Part shown: positions 36,119-49,700 of the stretch, in pieces
Numbering within the stretch: the first letter of the stretch is position 1
Layout of the letters: each line of letters opens with the position of its first letter
NCBI GenBank assembly: GCA_963575745.1
Contig: CAUYUJ010001348.1
Location: 1 to 64,000 of the forward strand
Direction of reading: 5' to 3'
Length of the DNA stretch: 64,000 nucleotides
Origin: Prorocentrum cordatum
Lineage: Eukaryota; Sar; Dinophyceae; Prorocentrales; Prorocentraceae
Program-made: the position numbers and the translations under genes
Notes under the pieces: generated by a model
Databases searched by the model: none
What the model was told of the DNA's origin: nothing
What the model saw: the letters and a program-made list of their open reading frames with translations, nothing else

Positions 36119-39100
36119 CTAGTGAATATCAGCTCGATCCGCAAACGGCCCCGACGCGCCGCGGCAAAATTCGAGGCAGGTGCCACCCGTCACGGACATC
36201 GCGCGCAAGGAGCTCACGGGACACGCCAGGTCGGGAGGGTCCAGGGCCAGGTGGTAGAAGGGCGCCGTGAAGGCTGGACATTGGCCCCGTGGAACCGCAC
36301 GGACAAAATGTTCTTGGGCAGCGCGTATCGTCCGAAACGTTTGGGTGCAGACGATGCACTCGTTGGTGACCGTGGGGGCGTGAAGGATGAGGCGGCAGGA
36401 GCGGCCCCCGCACTTGGAGAAGCGCTGGTGTGCCAGCATAGCCTGGCGGGTCAAGAAGGTTCTCCCGCTGGCGCCCCCCTCGGTGTTCGTGAGCTCGCAT
36501 GCCCAAGGTACCGCGGTGTGGAGCTCCACTGGTGGATCATCTGTAGCATCTTCTGGGCGAGGTCAGTAGAGGCCCGGGGGTGGTGGCAGGCAAACCGACT
36601 TGGCCTCCGCCCTCAGGATCCCGCGGTCGGGCGCCAGAAATTGCCCCCGAAGATCGTCATCCACGAACGAGGTCCGAACGCACAGCCGAAACTCTGGAGA
36701 CCTGGGAACAGACAAGACTCCAAGATCTCCCCCTCGGACCGCTGGGCCAGGGCGAGGACGTCCTTCGCGAAGCGCTGGGCGTAGGGGTTGGCATCCGCCA
36801 TGAGATATCTGCGCGCATCCAACGTCGGTGTCTCCTCCGCTGGCAACTGAACGAACGCTGCTCCCATCGCCTGCGGATGAGTCTCTGGTTTCCGAATCCA
36901 GCGCTGGTGCAGTCGCGGCTTCCGAACTTGCAGCTCAACTGCGGGCGGAGCGCTGCCCGCGCGACGGACAGCGACTTCATCCGAGAGAGCCCGATACCGC
37001 AGAACTGGTTGACCTGTTTCGTCTCGAACTGGAACGCCTCGCTCATCGACGACCTTTATCCTCTGGCGCGCGGCGCCACCCGAGGTCTTCCGAGCGAGGC
37101 CCGCGAGAACCTGGTCCAATCTAAGCTCCTGCGCCTCCGAGGTGATCATGGTGCTCCTCCCCGACAAGACCGCCCCCTGGACCACCGCCCCGAACGCTAT
37201 CCTCGTCAATCTCCAGACCTTGTTCTTGCCCCCGAACCGCCCCGCGGAGTAGCGGCCCCGTCGGGCCACCAGAATGCGCCGCTGAAATTCCCCCCTGTGC
37301 GCGGCCCTCAATGGGCGTCTGGGGCCCGAGAGCCGCGCTGCCAAATTGAACCCGACCAAGAAGCGGCGCCGATCCTCCAAAAGCCTTGGCGTCGTGCACT
37401 TTCGATCCCGGGCCGAAGGACGCGGGGGCGCGGTATTTCTCTGGATTGCGCGAGTAGCCGTCCGCGCCCAGAGCGCGTTGTAAGCGCTCGTGGGCGGGCT
37501 GCAACGTGGGCCGCGCGGTCCCGGCAATCGTCGCGATCTGAACCTTGTTGGGGCCATCTGCAGAGATGCGGCAAGACATGTCCACGGTGGTCTGTAAGAT
37601 GGGCGCCCCGGCTGCGAGCAAGTGGACCGCGAGATGAAATCTGAAATCGGCCGAGGCGTCGGAGGCGCCACAATATGATAACTCCAACTGTCATAGTCCT
37701 GCGCGCGGGGTGGTGCCTCTATATTCCATGTCTGCTGTCGAACATCGTGCAGCCACTGCCCACTGCTGCGCGGGCCTCCTGAAAGTTCTGGCGAAGAAAA
37801 CCGCCGCGGCGGCGTCGTCCGTGAAGGCGCTGCATGGGTTGTGCATGGTCTGCTCCCCGTCGGCCGCGCAGATGGAGAAGGTGCTGTGCTCGTGGCGCTG
37901 GCGGAAGCAACGCTGGTCCGCATCCTTGATCGACTCTGCCAAGGTCTCGCGCAGCGAGCTGAAGGTGGAGAGCCGAACGCATTGGCCATGACCTCATTCG
38001 GTGTGACCGAAGAGATCCCTGCCTCGCGAAGCCTGACAAATCATAGCGCCCACGCGACTGCGACCGTGCAAATGGCCGCGCTCGCGGGGGGCCGCTGCGC
38101 CAGCTGGCCCACGTCGCAGTTGCGCCGTGAACCGCAGCGCCCCCGCTCGGCGCAATCCGTGACTGTAACGTCGGGCCGCGAAGCCCTCCTTGCTATTCTG
38201 TTTGTCCCATCCTGTCGCCCGAGTTAGATGCCGTGCGATGGGGGTCCGTTGGGCCTTCAGAATTTGATGAAACACCTTGCTCGATGCTGTGAGGCTGAAC
38301 TCGTTGCTGGCGGGCTCGTAAACCTCTGCTCCCAGCCCGCGGCGATCGCCTGCCAGTCGCACTCGAGGGGCGAGCTGGGGCCGGGGAGCAGGGGCGTCAT
38401 GGGTGCCCCTCTCGCTGTCGTTCTCGCTGCGCTGGCGCCTCGGCATGCGGTGCGAGCCATCGAAGCGACGGTTCGGGTCAAGGGTCGTCATTGGGGACCG
38501 TCGGCAACGAGTGCAGTGGTGCCGCCTTGCGCCTGGGCGCCATCGCCGCAAGCTCCGTCGCCCGCTCCAGGTCGTCGCGCCCGAGCCCGACGCGCGGGCA
38601 GTTGTCGCTGCCGAACGACGGCGGCGGCGGACAGCTCTCCAGCAGCTGCTGCCGGTGCGTGGCGTAGTCCACGGGCACCGCCTCGAAGCCGCCATCATGG
38701 CCAGGTCCGCTGAAGTGGGTGCGCACCTCCTCCATGCTCGGGGCCAAGGGGGAGGCCGCGTCGAAGCGCCGTTTCTTCGGCCCGCTGCGCTGCCCTGCTA
38801 GCCCGCGGGCCAGCCTCCAGACCTCGGCGCGGCGTCGGCCCTTCCAAGTCCCAGCGATCTCGCCCGCCGACTGGGTGGTGGAGGTCGTCTCATCCATCCG
38901 CCGAAGACGTCGGAGGCGCGCGGTGCACCTGGTGAGCAACATATGGTAGACCAAGCCGTTCCCTCCGCGTTCCCTCTCGCCGCGTCGGTCGCGCAGCGCA
39001 GAAGCTGACAGCGAGCCTGCGCGTATTCTCGGAGGCGAGGGTCGTGCTGTGGGCCACGTGTGAAGTGCCACTCTGCCGCCGCAAAAACCGTCGCGGCCCG

Positions 39101-39990
39101 CTTCTCCCAGGCCCCGTCGGGGGCCGCTTCTCGCGGGTGGAGGTCGTGGAAGTCTGGCATGGCCGTGAACTGCATCTCCAAGTCCCCCATGAGGGCGGCC
39201 GCGCCCGCCCCCTTGCGCAGCGCCTTCGCGGGCCTGTCGAAACCTTGCTTCGGCGCGACCGCTCGGGGGCTGCTGAGGTCGAACGTGTAGTCTATATAGA
39301 ATAACAATGACAAGTGGTCCTGGGGGCCGCTGCCCTCGTCGAGCTTCGGGCGCAGGTTGGAGTGGGGCGCTGTGCGGCAGTGCGCCGCTGGCCCCATCGC
39401 CTCGGCGCGCGCGGCGATCTAGTCGATGTGGCTCGAGCCCGCGTGGTTGTGCAACGTATCCCCCTGTCGGAATAATGTGGGGGTGAGCGTGGTGGAGTGC
39501 TTGTCGAAGATCTCCTGGAGCTGATCCGCGGCGTTGTGCTGCTCCCCCATGGCGCGCGCGCGCCTGGGGCCGGCGGCGGCAACCGCTCCTGGGCGCCGCC
39601 CCGACGTCGACGCCCGCCGAAGGAGGAATCGTTTAGACCAAACCCCGCGATCATGGTCGACCTCTCGCGGCGCCGCGTGGCCACCAGTTCGAACCGCTGG
39701 CGCGCGGCGGCCGCCGCGTGGCCGAGGGGGGGAGCGCGCGACGGGCGGCGGCAAGTCGAAGCGCCCCGACCCCGAGCGGCAGCCGCAGCGAATCGCGACA
39801 TGCTACCGAAGATGCGCGCGCGCGCGGGGGCCCCATCGGCAGCCGCGCGCTCCCCTGGAGAAGATGTCGCGCTGATGTCTGTCTGAACCAACTCCTCCGA
39901 CGTGCCCCGTAATCTCTCGACCGACGCTGCGCGCTGCCCATTCCAATGGATATAGCTGAACGCCCCTCGAACTAGCGCGGCGAGAAGCGC
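36119..39990 (-). pseudogene. decayed LINE: endonuclease, linker, RT, C-terminal zinc finger
   Basis: Reading from high to low coordinates. 39960-39250 encodes the endonuclease C-terminal half (FDKHSTTLTPTLFRQGDTLH, then SSHID, TAG at 39419-39421, IAA, then GPQDHLSLLFYIDY). 39070-38480 encodes the EN-RT linker (RRRAEVWRLARGLAG, HFSGPGHDGG). About 37900-37770 encodes an RT segment, TFSICAADGEQTMHNPCSAF followed by TDDAAAAVFFARTF. 37690-36620 encodes the post-RT region (RTFGAVVQGAVLSG-like, LDQVLAGLARK). 36400-36330 encodes ECIVCTQTFRTIRAAQEHFV, the C2H2-type finger that ends many dinoflagellate LINEs. Stops and frame changes throughout show it is inactive. The 5' part is missing and abuts a C10-17/(TA)n/(GA)n tract. 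Confidence 0.75.
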
Positions 39991-40080
39991 GAACAGCATG
40001 GGGAGATGTAGAAGGTGCTGAATAAATCCGGTGGGGATCGGGGCGCGCGCCGCAGCGGGGGCGCGCCGCGGCCGCCGGCG

Positions 40081-40409
<329 letters not shown>

Positions 40410-40775
40410 TCGGACAAGTAGGCGGACCAGGGTCCGTCCGCGAGGCGCACTGCGGTGCGACAACTCGCAAGCACTATTTGCGGCGGTGCAGCCTTAAGAT
40501 ACGAGGGCGGGCTACAAAACCCCCTCCCCCGGCGCAGTGCGACTGACGCTACAGACGGCGGACAGACGATGAAGATCTCACCTGACAGACCGCGTGAGGT
40601 AAAAGGCCCCAACAAGAAAGGCGACGTGCTGGCACGTGGCTAGGCGGCTTGGCGGACCGCCAGTTGGGCGCTTGGCCGCTAAGCGGCGCGCAGTGACGGG
40701 GCACCCCCCGCCCCCACGCCCTGACACCGTGGACGCGGAGCCACACGTACACACGGGCAGGCAGAAAGGAGGAGA

Positions 40776-43700
40776 TTAGCGCGGGGCACCAGGTGGAGCG
40801 CCGCGGAACGATGACAACATAGCTTGGATGTTGAGTGACGGCACGACACCATCGGGCGAGGTCGTGAGCAGCTCGGCGAAGGCTCGCCCAGCGCTGTGGA
40901 GGCGCTGGAGTAGAGGACCTTGACGAGCTTGGGCAGCGGCGAGGTCCGCGGCGAGAGCTAAGCACCTCTGCTGAAGGGCAGCCATAGCCTGTGACAGCTC
41001 GGTTTCACGGTCGGTGAGAGGTGGCTGCTCAGTGACATCCGCCGAGGATCTCGAGACAGAGGCGAGGTCCTCGGTACGCCTGTCCAGGTGGGCTAGCGGC
41101 GTGCGGGACCCTGAACGCTGACGTCCGTCACCCTTAAAAGGTGACTGGGGGGGCCGGCGCGACCCCAGGGCTGGAGCCGCTAGGGCCGCGCCCCGAGAGG
41201 TCAGGGGAGCCGCTTCCTCTCGCTCAGCTACGGAGGAAGCGTGGGTGGGGCACGAGGGCCTGTCTGGTTTAGTACCCTGCGGGGGGGCTGAAGCCGCCCC
41301 CGCGGGTCGCTGACGATGGGGAGGCGGAGTGGTATGCGCGGTGGGACCAGTCGTGATGCCGTGCAAGGCCGCTGAGGTCGGTCGCGTAGAGGGTTGGTGA
41401 CTCGGTGGGGCGGCATGGTCGGCAGCGTGTGGTGTCGGCGGTGCGTCCTCAATGCCACCCAATCCTCGGGGGGCACTCGGGTCGTGGTCGGCGTCTTGGC
41501 GGTGACCGATATCGTCGTATGTGGGCGTTAACGCTCTTGGGGACGGCGTCGCAGTAGGGTTTGCGAGGTTTCCCGACGGGGCGGGGTTTTCGTTGGCTGG
41601 TCCGTCGTCCAAAGCGTCCGATCCCCCACCGAGGCTGAAAAGGTCATCGTCCTGCTCATCAGCGTCTTGAAAAGGAACGGCGTTGTCATGTGGGTGGGCT
41701 GACGCACTCAATGGCGGAGTCGGGGGCGCCGTGCGGGTGCCCGCCGGGGCAGGGTTGGCGCTGGCTGACTCGTCGCCCAGGAAGTCCAAACCTCCACCAA
41801 AGCCGAACGGGTCGTCCTCCTGTTCGTCGAATAACACCCGTTGGGCCTCGGCCCAGAGCTCGTCGGGGTTTTGTGGGATGTCTGGTCCAGCCGCGGGTGG
41901 AGCCTGGTCAGACAGCAGGGGATTTGGTTCCATTTTGTTTAGTTCTGCAGCAGTGAACCCAGCCCTGCGGTGTGGGAGAGGAAGTGTACGATGTCTCCGC
42001 TCGTAGATGGCAACGGCGACTCCATGGAGCACGGTCGCTTGGCGGTGTCGTGCTTTGGCAGCTTCAACGATGTCGTCTGGAAGGTTATGAGTACGTGCCG
42101 CCGCTGTGGCGAGGGCGTCAGCCTGACGATTGAACTCCTCCGCGATGGGCCCGATGAGCCCGAGGTCGATGCCCGTGTCGCCCTGGTGGCTAGCGACTTT
42201 CTCTACGCGGAACATGTTTGGCTTGGCCATGACACATCGGTGGACCTTTTCCCAGAACTCCACGTGCGTGCCCTGCGGAGGTGAGTGTCCGTCGATGATC
42301 CTTTGGAAGCCGTCGACCACCGCCTGGTTGTCCACGAAGACGTGTACGGGCCGTTCAGCACATGCCGTGAGGTGGACAATGGCGAGGGTCTCCGCAAGCT
42401 GTGCGTTCTGCGTGATGCCGTGAACGCGCGCACTGTAGTTCATGCGGTGGTCGATGCCGTAGTAGACGCCGTAGCCCGCTCTTGCAAGCAAAGGGATGGC
42501 TTGGTTGGTGCATGCACCGTCCGTGGCAGCGTAGACCCATGTCCAACCAGTGTCGTGGTCAAGGTAAGTGGTGTAGGAGTCCTGGGCTGAAGCCGCAGGA
42601 TCTCCCTCAGGCGGGGGCCGCGGTATGGGTTGAGGTAGCGGGTCCCTCGCGAGGTCGGCTTGCAGATCGAGGAGGGCTGGGTCCTCATCGAAGAGCCCGC
42701 AATGTCTTGTGTGCGGAGGAAGACGGGCCCACTGCTCGTCACTGATGAGGGTGGTGAGAGGGACTCTTTCACGGGCCCAGCACTTGCAGTCACGCACAGT
42801 GTGCTCCTGAGTTTCCTCTTCCTCATCACAGTAACGGCAAATAGGGCTGGGATCAGCGGACGTATTTGATCGAGAACGTCGCTGTTGGGTGTGGTCCCCG
42901 CCCGACAGGTAGTTTAAGAGGAGCGCCAGCTGCCATGCGTTGCATTTGGCAGCTCCTTTGGTGCGGGCGAGCCACGTGCTGGCGAAAAGGTCGAGGCCCT
43001 GTCTGACCGAAGCTAGGTGTCCAAGGTCATGACGCCGTGGCTTGATTTTTCTCAGAAAGGCTCTGCGTTGCGAGGCGCGCAGCATGTGAAGGAAGGCGTT
43101 TTGGGGAAGGTTCAGCCAACTGATCTGACAGCCCCAGTCGTCGTACATGGTGCCAAATGTGGGCCAAGTCCAACGGAGCTGCTGAAGCGTCTGAACAAGT
43201 CGTCCAACAGGTCCTCCGCCAAAAAGGGTCTGGACATGGTGTTGGAGATCCCTGACGAGGCCGCAGAGAGTGGCGTCGCGGTTGACCTGTCGCCGCAGGC
43301 ACAGGAAGACTTCACGCTGCATAATGGCGTCAATCTCCAGGGCGTGCCCTGGGACGCACACGGCCATGAGAGTCCAAAACTCGACCCACCTGTTTCCCTT
43401 GGGGCGGATAGCCGCCTTAAGGGCATGGTTGTAGGCAGTTTTGACGGGGCCTGATGGGGCTTGGATGTCAGTGCCCGTGGTACAGACGCTGGCAGCAAGG
43501 GAGCGGGCGTGCCGCGCCTTAATACGCATCGGAGATGGGAGCTTGCCAATACGCGGCAGGCGACTAGTCGCCCTGCGAACACGGGCGTCAGCGGTGGCCG
43601 TGAGGTTGAGCGCGGCTGGAGCCGGCGCTGCCTCGGCGTTGATGTAACTTCCGACGAGCTTGAAGGAGTCGACCACGCGTAAGGGCCGTTCCGCCAAGGT

Positions 43701-46700
43701 GAGCTGGGTAACGGCGGTGTGAAGCTCGTCAGTAAGCGCCCACCCCGCCACTTTTCCAGGATGAATGCGTTGACCAGAAAATCGATCAAACTTGGCGGTT
43801 TCATCAAGAGATTTCTGCAACTCGGGCGCGGTGTGGGTAGTGGAGTTGCTGTCGTCAACAAAAGTAGTGCTGAGTGACCGCGGCACGTAACGATGCTGTC
43901 TCTTGGTCCAGACGCACATGAGCAGCTTAATGTCGTCCAGGGACCAAGAGCTTCCCTGGAGGTGACCGTTTGTCCTGGCCAGTTCCTTAGAGTACGCACC
44001 GTTCATGCGGATGTAACGTTTGTGGCGCCTGTAGAAGTTTCTGCGGACAGTAACGATGTCTTGGGGACACCCCGCGTGAAGCGCGAGGTTAAGGCATATG
44101 TCCGTGATGAGATAGTCGAAACACTTCTGACGGTCCAGGGCAGCTCCAGCCAAGGGAAGGAGAAGGGCTCTGGCGTGTTCGATGCGAAGGGCGAGAGAAG
44201 TGCTGACGTCCCCAATGGTAGCTTTGGGAACAGCGCCAAAACTCGTGGCGTGGGTCCATCCTTTCCGCCAGTCCGTGAGGCTGCGGTAAGCTGGTGCTTC
44301 CCACGCGTACATCCAAACGGAAAGCACCGAGAGAAGTCGTTGGTCCGTTGGGAGTTCGCCTCGGCCTTTTCGGAGGCACGGGTTTGGGACGTGGAGGAGG
44401 GGTTCTGGGATGGTGCCAGTGCGTTGCATAGCTCGTAGAACGCTGGCGAAGAGGCGAAGAATGTCGTCGGGAAGCTCCTTTGCCTCCTTAGTAGTCCAAC
44501 CGTCCAGACCCCCCGCGCGTCTCGGTGAACGGGTGCGAATGAAGTGGATGAGTTGGTCGTCGGTGAGGTGGAAAGGGGTAGCTGGTGATGGCGTAGGCAG
44601 CTCCTGTCGGTACTCGTCGTAGAAGTCGGCCCACGTCGGCATGGCTTCGGCATCATGTCCCGCACGTGCGCGGTACCTGCCCAAGATGGGCTCCCAGGTG
44701 TCGACCATGAGCTTCAGCATGTCCTTGATGTTAGCAACAATGGCGTTGGCAGGGAGGATGTCGGGGACTTGCGCAGGTGGTGGTTCACGGGTGTGGTCTT
44801 CGTCGCTGTCCGTGTCGGGCGAACTACCGTCGCCGGGGCTGAAGCCGCCAGCTTCGGTGTCAGCGTCGCTGTCGTCCGTGCAAGCTTCGTCAGGTTTGAA
44901 GGCGTTGGTGTCGCAGTGGAGTTGCGTATCGTCAGGAGTGGTAGGCGTGCGGAGATACGCCGTGGGCGAGCTATCAGCAGCTCGTGCGTATATGGCCGCC
45001 TTTCGCCCGCTTGGCTCACGGACGCCCTCGGCCCATATCCTGATGCGTTCCGCCTTGGCACGGTTCGCGCGTCGCGCCAGCTCTAAGTCGAGATGTTGGA
45101 TCAAAACGTCAAGGTGCTCCCCGTGCGGCACTGGCTCGTCTGGGGCCCAGGCCTCGGGGAATTCCAGGAGAACCGTGGGGCGCAGCTTGTGGCATAAGAG
45201 GCGGGCCGCGGCCCACGTGCAGTCGATGCGCTGCGCGAGGTACGGCGGGATAGCACGGCAATCTAGATGGTGGTGCTGTCCGATGAAACGGAGCTCGCAG
45301 AGTTGCCGATGGAGCTTGCGCAGTCGGTTCATGTGAATCGTGGAAGCTCCGTAGGTGGGGAACGCGCGGGGGACAACCGGTCGATCCTCGAACGTAGGCG
45401 TGAGCCCGTGCATGGTGGGGGGCTTCTTTTTTGGGTGGTGGGGCGGTGGAGGTGGCAGATCGCGTAGACGGGTGAGATGGTACTCATGACTGGCCTCGTT
45501 AGCCAGGGTGAACATGCGCTCCACGTCGTCTCGTGCGTCGGCCTGCTCCATGCGGTCCTGGTACCGCCCAGCGATGAGGGTCCCAAGTGCTTGCAGCTCG
45601 TGCCCCTCATGAACTCCATCGTCGGGCGGGTAGGGCGTAGGGGCAAGAAGACGTCGGGCCGTATGGTCGAGGCGACTGAGGTCAAGCGTGACCTGCAGGC
45701 CAACGTGAGACTTCGCAGGCAAGTCGCGAAGGTAGCAGAAGTCGGTGACAAGGGATCGCGCCGCCTGGTTGGCAATGATATAATCGATGCGCGAAGTGCG
45801 GGGGCACTTGGTGACGCGGTCCCAATCAGGGATATTGCCATAGGTGTGCATGGTGTGGTCTGGTGTGCCCTCAGCGACGTTGGACCATCCGTGCTGCAAC
45901 ATGTGCAGAAGGTGTGGATTGTCGTCAATGTTCGTGTTGGCGTCCATGCAGATGAAGTAGGGTGCTGAGCCGACCCTAGCGGCGGCACAGTCAGCGAGCC
46001 GAAAGAGAGCTGTGCTGTCTCCTCCAGCAATCCCGTAAAGGCTCGCTATGTAGATCCCCGCGGGCCCATGGTTATTTCGTCGCCGCCTACGGCGGTGTTG
46101 AGTGCAGAGTGGGAGAAAGACCTCATGCCATCTTTTCTTGGCCTTGAGGGCGGCGATACAGGGCGCATTGTCGTCGACAGTGGAGTCGACGATGGCATCC
46201 TTAGAGAGAATGGCGACCCCTCCCGAGGCGCCAGTGTTGCCCACAACGGTGTGATCAGTGCCGCCGTGGGCAGCTCTGCGCTGGGCTCGCGCCAGATCAA
46301 GGTCAGGCCCAAGACTGGCGTGGTATCCACCGTGGAGAGGATTGGCGGCGCTGGTAGCGATGGCTTGCCTAGTCGGCTTGGCATGTCGGGTCTCCTGCAG
46401 TGCTATGACAGCGGCGTTGTGGTCGACACCAAGGGCGGTGATGGTTGGCCAGTTCGCTGAGAGACTGGTGATGTTAAGGCTGACGAGGTGTATGGAGCGA
46501 CCTGGCCCGTCTCCATCGGTGGAACTGGGGTTTGCGCGCCCCGCACGGTGAAGGTCAGCTTGGCCCTCGCCCCAGTAGGAGGCTTGGCCACAGTAGGAGC
46601 TCATGGCGTTACTATGGGCTAGCTTGATCGGGGCTGAAGCCGCCGTCAGGCCATCCATATAGGCGGGACACGGTCGGCACTGCGCCAGGGGGGGGTCATA

Positions 46701-49700
46701 AATATTAGTAAAAATGTCACGAAAATTCCTCCTCACTCCTGTACTATAGGGGACGAGGGGAGGAGAAGTGAGACGGCAGCAGTGGGAGAGGGAGGCGACT
46801 CCTCGATCCATCCTGCCGAACACAAAGACAAAAACGAGACAGCGGCGGCGGCCAGGCGCGGCGGCGGCACAACGCACGCGCATGTACTGCGCACGCGCCA
46901 CCGCTGGTCCCTCCTGCGGTGACACGCCCGCCCCGTCAGTGTCTTGATGAGCAGCATCTGGTGGAACGGCTCCAGCAGCACGATCGGAGGCCTGACGCTG
47001 GGCCTCGTCCATGCCCGCTGCCGTGAGGCCCACGTTGCGGACAGGGCTGATTCCCCGCGGGGCCGCAGCTGCCGCGGCAGCAGCCGAGGTGGCGGGGGCA
47101 CCGCCCCGACTCTGAGGTGAGAGCGGTGAGCCCCCGCCAAAACCCGCCACAAGGTTCTTGACACGGTACTTGTTCTTGAACGGGTCGAAGGTTGGCGCCT
47201 CGTCGATGGGGACGATCACGCGGGTGGGCAGCTGCGGCTCGTGGTCCGTGGACGGCGTCGGCTCGAGGTCGACCTGGCTAGGGTCGATGACGCTGGCTCC
47301 GAAGCGTGGCACCACTTCGGGGGGTCGGCCATCGGCCTGAGTCTCGCGAGGCGGCGAGCTCGTGGAGCTCCCTGGGGCCTTGCGTGAACTGTGGCGGCTG
47401 CAGGTCCTGCTGCGCGGGACGCGCCCGCCCGTGTGACGGTCGCGTGGCGAAGTCGCCTGGGCATTAGCGCGCTCAGAATCCGCCCTGCTCGGGGATCGGA
47501 TCGGCGCCGCGCAGGGTGATGGGCTGGGCTGGCGAGAGGCGCTTGTGCCGCCTTCCGCCGTGGCTGTGGCCTGGTCGGGGTCGGCCGCGTCTGGGCGGGG
47601 GCTGACGTGGTGGGCGCTTCCCTCGCTGTGCCTCGGGGAGGCGCTGCGATGCGCCTGGATGCGCGTGAGGACGAGCGGGGTGAGCGGCTGCCTCTCCCGC
47701 ACAGGTGGGGCAGGTTTGGCCTGGGCAGGGCGCAGTGCTGCAGCTACGTTTGGCGGGGGCGTGTGCTGGCGCGGTTGCCAAGCGCGCACGTTCGCATCGC
47801 GCCATCCTTCGGGGCGCCCAGCCCTGCCACGGTTTGTTGCAGCCCCCTGGGCTGAAGCCGCAGGGGTTATCACTGCAGGCTGGTTGCTGGAGGGGCCCTC
47901 ATGTCGGCCTGAGTAAAGGCCCCAGGCGCGCGTGGACCCTGGCACTGGCGAGGTGGCCCTTAGGGCATGTAGGGGTGCACGCGAGTAGCCGATGGCCGCT
48001 GGGTGAACCCTGGCGTTGGGGGCTTGGCCGTAGCTGGAGGCGGCTGCTCCAGCAGCCGCAGGCATGGCACCTATGGGACCACGGTGGTAGGCGGCAACCC
48101 CGTCGTAGGCCGTGTTACCGCCTGTCGGGACTCGCGCAGGGGAGCGGTAGCGTGGTGTGCCCTGCTGTCCTGCGTCACGTTGGTCCCGCTGCTGAATGCG
48201 CTGCTGGTGCTGTTGGTGACGCTGCCAGTCGGCTCTCGAGAGGGGACGGGTGTCGGGGAGGATGGTGGGCACGTCGGGCCGCTGCCAGCCCCGATAGACG
48301 TGCTCGAAGGCGTGGTCAGGGTAGGTCCCCCCTACGGGTGAGTATCGTCGCACATGCTCCGTGTAGTCGATGTTCTGCGGCTCTGAGATCGCCGTAATGT
48401 TGATGGCCCGCTGGTGCGCTGGTCCATAGAGGCAGAAACTACCACGGTTGCTGCGGTCGTGGTTTAGCTCAGCTTCGGTCGTGGCACGGCTCACCATGGC
48501 GTCACAGAGTCGCATATCGTAGTCGAGAGCTTGAGGCCCAGGACCACCCTCGGCGTCCCAGTACAGTACCACATCTCGCCAGCGGGTGCGGGTCATGTGG
48601 GTGCGCTCGGCGATCAACTCGCAGACGGTCCTGACCGTGACACGATCCCTGTACATGTTGGTAATGGCTAGGGAGAAGGGTCGGCGGACCGTCTTGTTGA
48701 AGGTGAGTTCCTCCTTGAGGGCCTGATGGGGGCTGAAGAGCACATAGCCTTCCCTCCAAAGCGGTTGGTCGGGGGAAGGTTCTTCGGGCATCCCCGTTCC
48801 TGTGAATCCAGGTGGCCGCGTTGTGCCGTCAGGCAATCCCTGCCTGGGGACGCGCCGCGGCTGTGGTGGGAGGTACCATTGGCCCTGGTAGCCTACTTGC
48901 CCTGGTTGTGGAGGTTCTCCCCCGGGGCCTGAAGGCGCTCGGGGGGGTTCCTTGAGGTCGTGGAGGGCTGGCGCGTTGCCGAATTGGCGGGCAAGGATGT
49001 GCGGCGGCATCCCTGTGGCACGGACGTCGAGCTGGTTGTGTGGCCTGGGGGGGTGGGGACACCTGCTGGACAGGCAGCATGTGTCGGAGTCCCTCTTATT
49101 GGTGCTGTATGCACACGTCCAACTGTTGCACGAGTAGTCCGTGGACCAGTCCATAAGTGTACGCAGTCCGCTGCGGCCGCAGTCTGGGCACGTTGGTTGG
49201 CCCGAGGTGCCAAGCTGTGTGTTGCGGCGAGCCGCGCAATATTGGCAGCATTGGAATCGACACTGTAGGCAAGACCAGCGTCCTGGTAAAGGCGGTAGCG
49301 CATGCTCGTTTGTGCCTGGGTCGTCTGGGTGGGGTCTCGGGCGATCCCACAAGGGCCAGACGTCAGCAAACCAGGATTGGCCTGTAGTGCGGACTACCTC
49401 GGCGGGGAGGCGTGCGTCCTCGGCATGGCACCTGATCCACTGGGGCCCCATATCCGCTGGTACCATGACGGTGCGCCAGGAGTCGTCCCCCTTAACGTGG
49501 ACTTGGGTCGGTGCCCAGAGCTTAGTAGTGGTGTCGCCGTGATCATGATGGAGGATGACCCAGCCGTCACGCCCGTCCACCGTAGGGTCAATGACGCGGT
49601 AGCCCATGACTGTCGTCCCCCACGGTAAGTAGGCGCCATCGTGGTGATCACCAGGGTCGAGCCAGACCTCGATGCCAGGGGCGTTGACACGGGACCGCAC

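Noticed and set aside
43435-43465. Possible extra hairpin at GGGGCCTGATGGGGC
   Set aside because: The core lacks CTGAAG and the flanking arms do not pair convincingly.
44700-44730. GACCATG-AGCTTCAG-CATGTC as another inverted hairpin
   Set aside because: Only a short bulged stem inside conserved-looking coding sequence; could be chance.
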